Assembly: GCA_027257055.1 (NCBI GenBank) | Contig: JAPVLO010000207.1 | Span: 1-64,000 of the forward strand | Direction of reading: 5' to 3' | DNA: 64,000 nt | DNA from: Cephalopachus bancanus | Taxonomy: Eukaryota > Chordata > Mammalia > Primates > Tarsiidae | Part shown: positions 22,301-34,932 of the stretch, piece after piece | Layout: each line of letters opens with the position of its first letter | How positions within the stretch are numbered: position 1 is the first letter of the stretch | The notes under the pieces: generated by a model | What the model saw: only the letters and a program-made list of their open reading frames with translations | What the model was told of the DNA's origin: nothing | The model's database searches: none | Position numbers and translations under genes: made by a program

Positions 22301-22569
22301 TTTTTTTTTTTTTGAGTCGGAGTCTCACTCTGTTGCCCAGGCTGAAGTGCAGTGGCACACTCACTGCCATGGCAGCCTCGTCCCGCTGGGCTCAGGTGAT
22401 ATTTTTGCCTCAGCCTTCCAAGTAGCTGGAACCACAGGCATGTACCACCACAACTGGCTAAGTTTTTGACTTAATGTAGAGACGAGGTCTCACCAAGTTT
22501 TCCAGGCAGTCCTCTTGCCTTAGCCTCCCACAGTGCTGGAATTGTATTCATGAGCCACTGCACTGGCAG
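22301..22569 (-). repeat. Alu, type B, with internal deletion
   Basis: About 30 bp are missing between caccaagttttccagg and cagtcctc. Confidence 0.88.
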
Positions 22570-22579
22570 GAAGCCTCTT

Positions 22580-22885
22580 TTATTTTATTTTATTTTATTT
22601 TATTTTTTGAGGTGGAGTCTCATTCTGTCACCCAGCCTGGAGTGCATTGGCCGCTCCTGGCCACCGCAGCCTTGACCTGCTGGGCTCCGGTGATCCTTCC
22701 GCCTCAGCCTTCCAAGTAGCTGGAACTACAGGCGCGTGCTACCACGCCTGGCTAATTTTTTATTTATTGTAGAGATGAGGTCTTGTCAAGTTGCCCAGAC
22801 GGGTCTCAAACCCGCAGGCTCAGGCAATCCACTCACCTCAGCTTCCCAAAGGCACAGGATTACAGGCTGAGCCACCGAGCCGGCT
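22580..22885 (-). repeat. Alu, T-arm type, with (TATTT)n tail
   Basis: The tail is a tatttt repeat of about 28 bp. It is followed after 3 bp by an Alu arm in the opposite direction. Confidence 0.92.
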
Positions 22886-22888
22886 ATC

Positions 22889-23083
22889 AGACCTCATCTC
22901 TACAATAAATCAGAAAATTAGCCAAGTGTGGTGGTGCGCGCCTGTAGTTCCAGATACTTGGAAGGCTGAGGCAGAAGGATCACCTGAGCCCAGCAGATCA
23001 AGGCTGTGGTGGCTGGGAGCATGCCACTGACCTCCAGCCTGGGCAACAGAGTGAGACTCCAACTCAAAAAAAATAAAAATAAA
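22889..23083 (+). repeat. Alu right arm, + strand
   Basis: Starts in the middle of an Alu (agacctcatctctacaataaa) and ends in an A-rich tail. It is 5'-truncated and forms an inverted repeat with the preceding Alu. Confidence 0.9.
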
Positions 23084-23086
23084 ATG

Positions 23087-23210
23087 TTCTTAATCCCATT
23101 AACAAGGGAGCAGCCCTGGTGACCTACTCACCTGTTAAGGACCCTACCTTGTGATACTATCACATTGGCAACATCTGAATTTTGGGGGGACACATTGAAA
23201 CCATAGCAGA
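23087..23210 (-). repeat. MaLR (MST/MLT1-type) LTR fragment
   Basis: The end attttggggggacacattgaaaccatagca is the complement of the 5' end of MaLR LTRs (tgctatggtttgaatg…). Only about 120 bp is present. Confidence 0.65.
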
Positions 23211-23287
23211 AATATAACAGATATTTTGAATGTCATCTGCTAAATTGACATCCAGTTTTGCTGAACTTCGAGGTTCTACATGTCCAA

Positions 23288-23680
23288 ATACAGTTGACTC
23301 ATGAACAACGTGGGGGTTTGGAGCACCACATAGTTGAAAATCTGAGTATAACTTTTGACTCCCTAAAAACGTAAGTACTAATAGTTACTGTTGACTGGAA
23401 GCCTTACCAATAGCCTAAACAGTTGATTAATACATATTTTACATGTTCTGTGTATTATATACAGTATTCTTACTATAAAGTAAGCTAGAGAAGAGCTTAT
23501 TAAGAACTCATGAGGAAGAGAATATATTTACTGTAAGTGGAAGTAGAACATCATAAGGGTCTTTGTCCTTGTCATCTTCAGGCTGAATAGGCTTAGGAGA
23601 AAGAGGAGGGATTGGTCTTGCTGTATTGGAGTGGCAGAGGCAGAAGAAAGTCTGCCTATAAGTGGATCCGCTGTTCAGAC
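23288..23680 (-). mobile_element. Tigger-type (pogo) DNA transposon fossil
   Basis: Begins cagttgactcatgaacaacg, a Tigger/MER-type terminal repeat, continues through ggaagccttaccaatagcc and ends near ataagtggatccgctgttc, the inverted end. It is non-coding. The subfamily is uncertain. Confidence 0.65.
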
Positions 23681-24042
23681 TAGGTTTAATCTCTTTCTTT
23701 GTTAAACACGTAATCTGATATACCCCCCTTTCTCACAATATGTCTGTGAAGCACGTTCTTTTCCCTATGTTTATATTATATTGGAAGTGGTGCATCTGTA
23801 ATTTTATCTACTAGAAGAATGTTTAGTGTTTTGTGGAGGATGCCGATCTACCTCTGTGGGCTGCTTAGCTCAGATGCTTATGAGTGTGGTGCATTTAATG
23901 ACGCCAAGGTCATTAAGTTGCTCTCCATAAGGACCAACTAGCTTTATTCTACCCATTTTTATGCTAGCCTTCGCTGATCATCCTGTTCAAATGTATACTG
24001 TGGGACATAGGGAACCAAAAAAGTAAGGCTAAGTAGCACACC
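23681..24042. other. Unassigned sequence after the Tigger fossil
   Basis: May be further ancient repeat, but I cannot name it. No gene. Confidence 0.35.
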
Positions 24043-24054
24043 AGCTTTGTTATT

Positions 24055-24725
24055 TTTATTTTTTGAGTCAGCGTCTCATTCTGTTGTTCAGGCTGGAGTA
24101 CAGTGGTACTCTCACAGCCACCACAGCCTCGACCTGCTGAGCTCAGGTGATCCTTTCGCCTCAGTGAAAGGCACAGGGAACAGCCAGAAGGATGTCTCCC
24201 GAGATGGCACCAACCCTATAGGGAACCTAACAGACAACAAAGGCCGTAAATTCCTGCCTTTCCCGCACGTGCGAAACTTAAACTCTTGCACAAATATTAT
24301 CTCCCTATAGGAATACTACCTCATAGCTCCCTCCAATAAAGACCCTAAGATGGCTCTGGCTGGCACGGCCAGGCTCAGAGAGCACAGGCTGCCCCCTCCC
24401 AAACCGATAAATACAGACCTCTCTCTCTCACTCCCCTTCCCACCAGGCGGTTACAGACCTCCTTCCCTCTCTGTAGCCGCTGCTCTAATAAATCTCTTGG
24501 CCTCAAAGGGTATTGAATCTCACTGGCGCCATCGTCCTTCACTCAGCCTTCCAAGTAGCTAGAACTACAGGTGTGTGCCACCACACCTGGCTAATTTTTT
24601 GATTTATTGTGGAGACGAGGTCTCACCGTGTTGCTCAGGCTGGTCTCGAACCCTAAGCTCAGGTCATCCTCTCGCCTTGGCTTCCCAAAGTGCTGAGATT
24701 GCATGTGTGAGCCACCACGCCTGAC
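24055..24725 (-). repeat. Alu, type B, split by a retroviral LTR
   Basis: Alu halves 24055-24164 and 24542-24725 resume exactly across the LTR. Outer TSD (a/g)gctttgttatt. Confidence 0.92.
24165..24541 (+). mobile_element. Solo endogenous retrovirus LTR inside an Alu
   Basis: A 377 bp block begins TGAAAGG and ends CTTCA, giving the retroviral TG...CA termini, and is flanked by the 5 bp duplication ctcag. It has a TATA-like gataaataca (24406) and an AATAAA polyadenylation signal (24487-24492) in + orientation. No internal retroviral sequence follows, so it is a solo LTR left by recombination between two LTRs. It is non-coding. It is younger than the type B Alu it interrupts. The family is not identified. 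Confidence 0.85.
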
Positions 24726-24810
24726 TGGCTTTGTTATTAATAGATGATATTTAAGTTAATAGCTATTGCTTATTTAATACAGTTCAATGCCGCTACAGGA
24801 ACAATATAGT

Positions 24811-24860
24811 TCCTCAGCCTCCCAAGGCACGGGATTACAGGCTGAGCCACCGAGCCCGGC
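24811..24860 (-). repeat. Alu head fragment, T-arm type
   Basis: Only the element's first ~50 bp remain (cctcagcctcccaaggcacg ... gagcccggc). Retrotransposition normally loses the 5' end, so keeping only the head implies a later deletion or gene conversion. Confidence 0.8.
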
Positions 24861-24884
24861 GATGCTGTAATTTTAAATAGGATG

Positions 24885-25150
24885 GTCAGGATACACTTCA
24901 CTGAGAAGGTGACGATTTGAGGAAAATTCTAATGAATCAAAGGAGTAAGCCAGTTATATAAGTAGAGAAAAGTATTTCAGGCAGAGAGAATAGCTGGTGC
25001 AAGGGCCTCAAGCTAGTGGTACGCTTGATGTATTAGAAGAACAGTTCATAATGTTACTGAGGCTGTAGGTAGTGAATAAGGGGAGAAATTGTGGGAGATG
25101 AGAGAGGAGAGGAGATAGAGTGTGGGGGAAAGATGATGTAGGTCCTTCTA
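24885..25150 (-). repeat. L2 LINE fragment
   Basis: tcaggcagagagaatagctgg then tgcaagggcctcaagctag are the complement of the L2 segment ...cagggcctttgcac..., continuing through gggagatgagagagg. Confidence 0.55.
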
Positions 25151-25152
25151 GG

Positions 25153-25322
25153 CCAGTGGGTTCAATGTATGGTGTCATCAGTAGTATCAGCATCATCTAA
25201 ATGTTAATCATGTACATTTCAGACCCCACACTTTGCTGAATCAGAAACTTTGGCCTTGGGCCTAGAAACTTGTATTTTAAAAAGCCACCATTTTTATCCA
25301 TACTGAAGTTTGAGAACCATAG
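25153..25322 (+). mobile_element. MER5A-type hAT MITE
   Basis: Starts ccagtgggttcaa, contains tcagcatcatctaa and tgctgaatcagaaact, and ends agtttgagaaccata: the MER5A order from end to end. Confidence 0.8.
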
Positions 25323-25589
25323 TTTTGGCTGCTCTAGAACTTTAATGTTATACACCTACACTGCTGCAAATTCTTAGGCTTCATCTAGGTTTAAGTGCAG
25401 TACCTGAGTGACTCTAGAGTGAAGAGTCTTTCGGTTATGGTTTCAGATTATGGCTACTGCATTTTCTATTAGCAGGACCATGATTCAGCTTGTTGTGAAG
25501 ATTACATGACCCACACACACGTGTACTCACACGCAGCTGAGTCCCAACTGAGATAACTGTTCATATGAAAGAACTGTTCCAAATTTTGA
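25323..25589. other. Unique intronic sequence
   Basis: A short CA-rich run at 25510-25535. No gene. Confidence 0.4.
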
Positions 25590-25599
25590 ACTGCGTACT

Positions 25600-25893
25600 T
25601 TTTTTTTTTTTTTTGAGTTGGAGTCTCATTCTGTCACCCAGACTGGAGTGCAGTGGCCGCTCCCGGCCACTGCAGTCTCGACCTGCAGGGCTCCAACGAT
25701 CCTTCCGCCTCAGCCTTCCAAGTAGCTGGAATTACAGGCATGCGCTACCATGCCCGGCTAATTTTTGATTTTATTGTAGAGTTGAGGTCTCGCCAAGTTG
25801 CCTAGGCCGGTCTCTAACCCGCAGGCTCAGTCAATCCACTCACCTCAGCCTCCCAAAGCGCGGGATTACAGGCTGAGCCACCGAGCCTGGCTG
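25600..25893 (-). repeat. Alu, T-arm type
   Basis: TSD ctgcgtactt / ctgactactt. Hairpin arm partly decayed (ctctaacccgcagg). Confidence 0.92.
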
Positions 25894-26150
25894 ACTGACT
25901 ACTTTTATATGTTGAGTTATCAGCTGGTTGTTAACATATCTCATACCACATTCATCAGCGGGGATTTTTTCCCTACTTCAGATTTTGTGATCCTGTCCTC
26001 AGTGGTTGCCTATTAGGATTCACTCAACAATTTACATCCTGCCTTCCTTCATTTGGCCCCTACTGTGAGCCTTAGCTCATCAGGTTCTTTGCTGAGTGCT
26101 GGTGAAGAGAAGGGCTGATACACTGAAACAAGTTGGACAAGGATTACTTT
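25894..26150. other. Unique intronic sequence
   Basis: No gene or recognised repeat. Confidence 0.4.
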
Positions 26151-26151
26151 T

Positions 26152-26288
26152 TTGTTTTTTTTCTTCTGAGTTGGAGTCTCACTCTGTTGCCCAGGCTGGA
26201 GTGCAGTGGCACGCTCATGGCCACCGCAGCCTCAACTTAATGGGTTTAGGTGATCCTTCCGCCTAGCCTTCCAAGTAGTCAGAACTAC
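26152..26288 (-). repeat. Alu right arm only, type B
   Basis: 5'-truncated insertion that stops after tagtcagaactacag. Confidence 0.85.
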
Positions 26289-26574
26289 AGAAGGGATTAT
26301 CTCTTAAGAGTAGAGCAGATAATGGTGTGCTGCTGGGGTTCAAGAGAAGGAAAGAGTTTTGACCTCTAGCTTTGTGGTTTATGTCTTGCAAAATTTACTG
26401 TAGAGGGCCTAGCTCTGGGTGTGACCCTGAACAAAAATATAGGTTTCTCTGATTTATTCATTGATTAAGTCAGTACTTATTTAATATATGCCAAAACATC
26501 CCTGGGCCTAAACATAAATTATAGAATCTGATGGTTGAAAGAGAGGGACACAACTATTAACAGAATGTGAGGGA
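26289..26574. other. Unique intronic sequence
   Basis: Nothing recognised. Confidence 0.4.
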
Positions 26575-26862
26575 GGTTGGGCGCAGTGGGTCATGCCTGT
26601 AATCCCAGCACTTTGGGAGGCTGAGATGGGCAGATTGCTTGAGTCCAGGAGACCAGCCTGGGCCTCATGGTGAAAACTTATCTCTACAACAACAACAACA
26701 AAAAATTAGTTGGGCGTGGTGGTGCATACCTGTAGTCCCACAGCTGCTAGGGTTAATAAGGTGGAGGGATTGCCTGAGCCCAGCAAGTCGAGGTTGCCAT
26801 GAGTCATGATCATCATAATCATGCCACTGCACTCCAGCTTCGGTGACCGAGTAAGACCTTGA

Positions 26863-26893
<31 letters not shown>
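26575..26893 (+). repeat. Alu, J/S-like, with (CAA)n linker and A33 tail
   Basis: Ancestral type body. The middle A-rich linker has become (caa)n and the right arm carries a small catcat duplication. Confidence 0.88.
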
Positions 26894-26895
<2 letters not shown>

Positions 26896-27014
26896 AAGAA
26901 AGTAGTGGAGCCATAATTTGAAACCATAACTTGAAATCTGAGGGTTGGATAAAAACATGAAGATCATCCATGTAAGCAATGGTATTTTTTCTCTCTTTAA
27001 AAATAAAGTGTTAG

Positions 27015-27303
27015 ACCGGGCGCAGTAGCTCATGCCTGTAATCCTAGCACTTTGGGAGGCTGAAGTGAGAGGATTGCCTAAACTCACAGGTTCAAGACCA
27101 GCCTGGGCAACGTAGCAAGACCACATCTCTACAATAAATCAAGAAAAATTAAATGTGGTGGCATGTGCCTGTAGTTCCAGCCACTTGGAAGGCTGAGGTG
27201 GAAGAATTGCCTGAGCCCAGCAAGTCAAGGTTGAGGTGGCCATGAGCATGCCACTGCCCTCCAGCCTGGGTGACAGAGTGAGACTCCAACTCAAAAAAAT
27301 AAT
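27015..27303 (+). repeat. Alu, type B
   Basis: TSD aaataaagtgtt / aaataaaatgtt. Confidence 0.91.
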
Positions 27304-27317
27304 AAAATAAAATGTTG

Positions 27318-27446
27318 AGCCAGGCATGGTGCTGTGCCCCTTTAGTATCAGCTACTTGGGAAGCTGAGGCAGGAGGATCCTATGAGCTTAGAAGTTTAAG
27401 TCCAGCCTAGGCAACATAGTGAGACCTGTCACTAAAAACAAAACAA
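27318..27446 (+). repeat. Alu monomer
   Basis: One arm (ccaggcatggtgctgtgcc ... agtgagacctg) with a caaaacaaa tail. Confidence 0.75.
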
Positions 27447-27447
27447 A

Positions 27448-28190
<743 letters not shown>

Positions 28191-28198
28191 TAAGCATT

Positions 28199-28485
28199 TT
28201 TTTTTTTGAGTTGAAGTCTCATTCTGTCACGCAGACAGGAGTGCAGTGGCACACTCATGGTCACTGCAGCCTTGACCTGCTGGGCGGTGATCCTTCTGCC
28301 TCAGCCTTCCAAATAGCTGGAACCACAGGCACGTGCCACCATGCCTGGCTAATTTTTTGATTTATAGTAGAGATGAGGTCTCGCCAGGTTGCCCAGGCTG
28401 GTCTTGCACCCGTGGGCTCAAGCAGTCTTCTCACTTCAGTCTGCCAAAGTATTGGGATTATAGGTATAAGCAGCCACGCCCGGCC
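28199..28485 (-). repeat. Alu, type B
   Basis: TSD gtaagcatttt at 28191 and about 28493. Confidence 0.9.
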
Positions 28486-28534
28486 TTGCTCTGTAAGCAT
28501 TTTGGTGCCTTTATATAGTTCCTTTCAGTTCAAA

Positions 28535-28815
28535 AAAATTTTATTACATCACTTAAACACAGTAAAGTGCACCAATTCTGAGTCTATGGCTCAATATATT
28601 TTAATATATGTATCCATGTGTGTAACTATCACCCTGATCAGTTCTTCCCAGTTTTTACTATGTGTGGGTGTATGTGTATATACTTAGCAGAGTGATAATG
28701 TGAAATGTAAAACTTTGTTTTGACTCTTTTCACTTGATGTTCTATCATGAGTATTTCTCTGTAATATATCATGATGTGTTCTCCTGAAACTCCATTGATT
28801 CTAGTTAGGAGTTAT
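28535..28815 (-). repeat. Old L1 (L1M group) 3' fragment
   Basis: acagtaaagtgcaccaattc and gtgtaactatcaccctgatc fit antisense L1M 3' UTR. Confidence 0.55.
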
Positions 28816-28816
28816 T

Positions 28817-28958
28817 TTATTTTTTTTTGAGTCAGAGTCTCACTCTGTCACCTGGGCCGTAGTGCATTGGCAACTCATGGACCCCTAGGCTTAGGCAGTC
28901 CTCTCGCCTCTGTCTCCCAAAGTTCTGGGATTATAGGCATGAGCCACGGCACCTGTCT
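28817..28958 (-). repeat. Alu, type B, with large internal deletion
   Basis: The right arm start jumps from attggcaactcatgg to acccctaggcttaggc, losing about 150 bp. Confidence 0.82.
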
Positions 28959-28965
28959 AGAAACT

Positions 28966-29995
<1,030 letters not shown>

Positions 29996-30039
29996 CTTCA
30001 GGTTATTTGAGTGGGTTTCTCCTTCTCTTAATTAAATAA

Positions 30040-30216
<177 letters not shown>

Positions 30217-30218
30217 TA

Positions 30219-30461
30219 ACACTTATAATCCCAGCACTTTGGAGGCGGAGGCGAGAAGATTGCTTGAGCCCAGGGGTTCGAGATCAGCCTAGGCAACTTG
30301 GCGAGACCTTGTCTTTGCAATAAACAAAAAAATTAGCTAGATGTAGTTACAGCTATTTGGAAGGCCGAGGTGGAAGAATCGCCTGAGCCCAGCAGGTCAA
30401 GGCTACAATGGCCATAGGTGACAGAGTGAGACTCCGACTCAAAAAAAAAAACAAAAGAAAA
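30219..30461 (+). repeat. Alu, type B, slightly truncated at both arms
   Basis: Starts at cttataatcccagcac, with deletions in the right arm (tgtagttacagc; aatggccataggtg). It lies 14 bp from the inverted Alu arm before it. Confidence 0.87.
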
Positions 30462-30561
30462 GAGATTCCAGTTTCTTTATACCTGCAATAAAATGTTACT
30501 GCTTTCCTGAAACATTTCCAATCTGTTAGGAAGAACATATCTTTTTTTAATCTGATTTAAT

Positions 30562-30785
30562 TTTTAGTGAGGCGGAGCATCTTTTCATATATTTTGTATA
30601 CAAATGGAATATTTTTCATATCTTTCATATATGTTTGTATATTTCTTCTGTGAATTGGCTTTGCAGGTCTTTTGTTCATATTTATTTTATCTTTTTCTGA
30701 TTGATTTGTGGAAACTTTTTGTTAGGGATAGGGATATTTTGTTTTATGTGTTCTAAATATATTTCTGTGTATTAAAATTTGATGG
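30562..30785 (-). repeat. Old L1 (L1M group) fragment
   Basis: gaggcggagcatcttttcat, atttcttctgtgaattggct and caggtcttttgttcatattt are the antisense L1M 3' end pattern. Confidence 0.65.
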
Positions 30786-30828
30786 TCAGGAAATACACAA
30801 AATATATATATTTCATTTCATTTTTTAT

Positions 30829-31012
30829 TTTTAATTTTAAAGATGTGGGGTACAGTTCAGGATTAGGAATACAAGTAGTCATCGTACAGGTAAAGTTTGG
30901 GCCTCCCTTTGGAGTGCAGTGGCATGCTCTTGGTCACCGTAGCCTCAGTGCTGGGCACTGTAGCCACTTTGCCTGGTTTGAGATGGGGTACCCTTTTCGA
31001 TGTTCTGTGCCC
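30829..31012 (-). repeat. Lineage L1 3' end with an Alu remnant inside
   Basis: aaagatgtggggtacagttc to aaagtttgggcctccc, and actttgcctggtttgagatg onward, are the complement of the L1 3' end at 46190-46310. A ~45 bp Alu scrap (ggagtgcagtggcatgctc..., 30908-30952) separates them. Confidence 0.75.
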
Positions 31013-31055
31013 CCCCAACAAAAATGTATTTATAAAATTGGGATTGTGTATCTTT

Positions 31056-31188
31056 AATTTTATTCTTTTTTTAAAGACAGCATGGTCTTGCTATGTTTCC
31101 CAGGCTGGTCTCAAACTCCTGAGCTCTAACAATCCTCTTGCCTCAGCCTCCCAAGTAGGTGGGATTATAGGCATGTGCCATCCACTTG
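31056..31188 (-). repeat. Alu monomer (FRAM/FLAM type)
   Basis: TSD tgtgtatcttt (31045 and about 31190). A free monomer insertion. Confidence 0.85.
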
Positions 31189-31261
31189 GTGTGTATCTTT
31201 TGTTTTTAATTTACTATTCCATGTTGGTAAATATTTTAAAATACTGAATATTTCTCTTGTC

Positions 31262-31480
31262 ATTAAATATTTTATATAAACATGATTTTAGTTGATGGTT
31301 TATACTTTTTTATTATAAATACATTTATAACATATACTTCATACAAATCTTTGAGTGTTGATTTAGTATAAATATCTAAACATATTTTATAATGTAGTGA
31401 TAAATTTCTTCTTGGAATTTGCTGTACTAATTTATGCTTACCCCTAGCTTGCCATCTGTATATATGTATTTCTTTTTGGG
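31262..31480 (-). repeat. Probable old L1 fragment
   Basis: AT-rich; taatttatgcttacccctagc resembles antisense L1M. Weak. Confidence 0.35.
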
Positions 31481-31828
31481 TGGTAGAATACACATAAAAT
31501 TTACCATTTTAATAATTGTAAATTGTGTAATTCAGTGGTATTTAGTATATTTATAGTGCTGTATAGCCATCACCATTATGTAATTTCAGAACATTTCCAT
31601 CCCCCCAAAAGGGAGTTCTACACCCATTAAGCAGTTAGTTCCCATTTCCCCCTCCCTGAGCCTGTGACAACTTCTGATCTGCTTTCTGTCTCTAAATTTA
31701 CCTATTTTGGTTATTTCATGTAAGTGGAATTATGCAATATGTGGCCTTTTGTGTTTGGCTTCTTTCAGGTAGCATAAAGTTTTTAAGGTTCATTCATGAT
31801 ATACTATGTGTCAGTACCTCATTCCTTT

Positions 31829-32097
31829 CTTTTTTTTTGAGTTGTAGTCTCATTCTGTTGCCCAGGCTGGAATGCAGTGGCATGCTCATGGCCTCTGTCG
31901 CCTCGATCTGCTGGACTCAGGGATCCTTCCACCTCAGCCTTCCAAGTAGCTGGAACAATAAATAATATTTGATTTATTGTAGAGATGAGGTCTCACCAAG
32001 TTGCCCAGGCTGATCCTCGAACCCCTGAGCTCAGGCAATCCTCTTGCCTTGGCCTCTGAAAGTACTGGGATTATAGGCTTGAGCCACTGTGTCCGGC
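31829..32097 (-). repeat. Alu, type B
   Basis: Perfect 13 bp TSD acctcattccttt (31816 and 32098). About 20 bp of the linker is lost. Confidence 0.93.
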
Positions 32098-32443
32098 ACC
32101 TCATTCCTTTTTATGACTGAATAATATTCCACTGAATGAGTATACATCCCATATTTTGTTTATTCATTGATCTGTTGATAGACATTTGAGTTATTTTCAC
32201 TTTTTGCTTATTGGGAATAGTGCTGCTAATGAGCATACAAGTTTTGTTTGAACACCTATTTGTGTATATACCTAGGAGTGGAATTGCTGGGTTTTACAGT
32301 ATCTCTGTTTAATCATTTAAGGAACTGCCAAAATGTCTTCCATAGCAGCTTGCCATTTTTGCATTCTCACTAGCAGTTTATCAAGTTTCCACTTTGTCCA
32401 CATTCTAACTAGTATCAGTGTTGCATTTTTTTATGTCATTGTG

Positions 32444-32740
32444 GTTTTTGTTGTTGTTTTTGAGTAGGAGTCTCACTCTGTCCCCAGGCTGGAGTGCAGT
32501 GGCATGCTCACACCTACCGCAGCCTTGACCTGTTGGGCTCAGGTGATCCTTCCCCCTCAGTTGTCTAAGTAGCTGGAACCACAGGCATGTGCTATCAAGC
32601 CCAGCTAATTTTTTTATTTATTGTAGAGACAAAGTCTTGCTGATTTGCTCCGGCTGGTCTCAACCCCCTGGACTCAGGCAATCCTCTTGACTCTGCCTCC
32701 CAAGGTTCTGGGATTACAGGCGTGAGCCACCGTACCCTGC
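32444..32740 (-). repeat. Alu, type B
   Basis: Perfect 10 bp TSD tgtcattgtg (32434 and 32741). Confidence 0.93.
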
Positions 32741-33000
32741 TGTCATTGTGTTAATGTATATTTCTTTGAGTACTACTAAGGTAGATCTTTTTAAAAAAGG
32801 TTATTCATTAATCCTTTGTATTTGTGTTGTAAATTATATGCTGGTTATCATTTTTCTTCTTGCTCATTTGTGTTTTTTGGAGGCAGTGGGGAAGATTGAG
32901 CTTGGGTGCTTTTGAAGGCTAATTACAGATCTCTCTTGCTTAGGAAAGCTAATAAATTTGCTACAGAAGTGGAGTGGGTAAAGGAATGTGGTTTGAAGGG

Positions 33001-33445
33001 TATATTAGTTTCTTATGACTACTGCAACAAATTACCAAAAACTGAATGACTTAAAACAATAATAATTTATTTTCTCACTGTTTTGGATGCCAGAAGTCCA
33101 AAATCAAGGTGAGAGCAGGGCACATTTCCTCAGAGGCTCTTGGGGAAATACTTTCTTGCCTCATCTAGCTTCTGGTGACTGTTGCCATTCCCTGGCTTCT
33201 GGCCCATCACTCCAACCTTTGCCTCTGTCTTCACACCTGTGTGTGTCTTTTTCTCTATGTGTTTATCTTGTAGAGATATTTGTTATTAGATTTTGAGTTG
33301 ACTCAGCTAATCTAGAATTATCTCACTTCAGATTTTTTGTTTACATCTGTAAGATCCTTTTTCCAAATAAGATAGCATTAACAGGTTCTGGAGATTAGGA
33401 TGTGGACGTATCTTTTTTGCGGCCACCATTTAGCCCACTACAGAA
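33001..33445 (-). repeat. MLT1-type MaLR LTR
   Basis: Runs from tattagtttcttatgactac through acaaattaccaaaaactgaa and ends gattaggatgtggacg ... cccactaca, the complement of an MLT1 LTR from end to end. Confidence 0.75.
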
Positions 33446-33568
33446 GTTCTAAAGGGTACTAGAATTTCTTTGATTGTGACCCAGAAGTACAGAGAAGTAA
33501 AAGGGAGAGTCTAGGAGAATGGTTAAGGAGAAAAGGAGACTAATACAGCCATTATTTTGTACTGTTTG

Positions 33569-33868
33569 TTTATTTATTCATTCATTTTGAGTTGGAGTCT
33601 CACTCTGTCACCAAGGCTGGAGTGCAGGGGCATGCTCACGGCCACCACAGCCCCGACCTGCTAGGCTCAGGCGATCCTTCCGCCTCAGCCTTCCAAGTAG
33701 CTGGAACTACAGATGCACGTCACCATGATTGGCTAATTTTTTGATTTACTGTAGAGACAGGTGTCACCATGTTGCTCAGGCTGGTCTCAAACCTCTGAGC
33801 TCAGGCAGTCTTCTCTCCTCCACCTTCCAAAGTGCTGGGATTACAGGTATGAGCCACCATGCCTGGCT
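33569..33868 (-). repeat. Alu, type B
   Basis: TSD tgtactgttt / tgttctgttt; (ttta/ttca)n tail. Confidence 0.91.
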
Positions 33869-33878
33869 TGTTCTGTTT

Positions 33879-34112
33879 TTATACTTGATATTCAGGAATG
33901 TCATAGGATTTCAAGATAGATAAAAATGACTTGTGTCTAACTTTAGTTGACAGAAGCCATGTAATTTAGACAAAAATTAAACTTCTGCCAGGGTAGAACA
34001 TTACTATCTACAATAAAAAAGTATTTCTTTAGCAGCACAGTGATGTTGGAAAAAGTCAGATACTATTGTCATTGTCATCAGCAGTTATGATAATCATCTT
34101 TAGGTCTTGTAT
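33879..34112. other. Unique intronic sequence
   Basis: Nothing recognised. Confidence 0.4.
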
Positions 34113-34129
34113 TAATGCTATATTCTTTT

Positions 34130-34427
34130 CTTTTTTTGGAGTCGGAGTCTCACTCTGTTGTCCAGGCTGGAGTGCAGTGGCACGCTCATGGCCACCGCAG
34201 CATCGACCTGCTGGGTTCAGGTGATCCTTCCGCCTCAGCCTTCCAAGTAGCTGGAACTACAGGCATATGCTACCATGCCCAGCTTATTAATTGATTGATT
34301 GATTGATTGTAGAGACGAGGTCTCACCAAGTTGCCCAGGCTGATCTTGAACCCCCGAGCTCAGGCAATCCTCTCGCCTCGGCCTTCCAAAGTGCTGGGAT
34401 TACAGGCTTGAGCCACCGTGCCTGGCC
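34130..34427 (-). repeat. Alu, type B, with (ATTG)n linker
   Basis: TSD aatgctatattctttt at about 34114 and 34428. The linker holds ttgattgattgattgattg. Confidence 0.93.
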
Positions 34428-34491
34428 AATGCTATATTCTTTTGAGGTAGGCAACATCCATGTCATAGATGAGAAACAAGACCTGGTTTGA

Positions 34492-34773
34492 TGCAGTGGC
34501 TCATGCCTGTAATCCCAGCGCTTTGGGAGGCAGAGGCAAGAGGATTGCCTGAGCTCTGGGGTTTGAGACCAGCTTGAACAACGTGGAGAGACCTTGTCTC
34601 TACAATTAATCAAAAAATCAATCGGGCATGGTGGCATATGCCTGTGGTTCCGGCTGTTTGGAAGGCTGAGGTGGAAGGATCACCTGAGCCCAGAAATTTG
34701 AAGCTGTGGTGGCCCTGAGCATGTCACTGCATTCCAGTCTGGGTGACAGAGTGAGACTCCTACTCAAAAAAAA
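34492..34773 (+). repeat. Alu, type B
   Basis: TSD caagacctggtt / caagagctggtt (34479 and about 34775). It is inverted relative to the previous Alu, 64 bp away. Confidence 0.92.
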
Positions 34774-34785
34774 AGCAAGAGCTGG

Positions 34786-34925
34786 TTAGAATTTCCAGAA
34801 CTCTCATTTTACAGACGAAGAAAGTATGGCTGAGAGGGAGGTTTCTGAGTAACTTGTACAAATTCTCACATCTGGTTAGTGCCAGAGCTGAGACTTGAAT
34901 TTGGGGTCCCTTAACTCTAGGTGAC
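34786..34925 (-). repeat. MIR SINE
   Basis: ctcattttacagacgaagaaa ... ttggggtcccttaactcta fits the antisense MIR 3' half. Confidence 0.65.
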
Positions 34926-34932
34926 TATTTTT

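Larger units (their letters stand above)
31482..32895 (-). repeat. Old L1 (L1M group), split by two Alus
   Basis: Segments 31482-31828, 32098-32443 and 32741-32895. Landmarks in order are gaatacacataaaatttacc, ttctgatctgctttctgtct, gcaatatgtggccttttgtg, tacctaggagtggaattgct and gaactgccaaaatgtcttcc. Confidence 0.88.
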
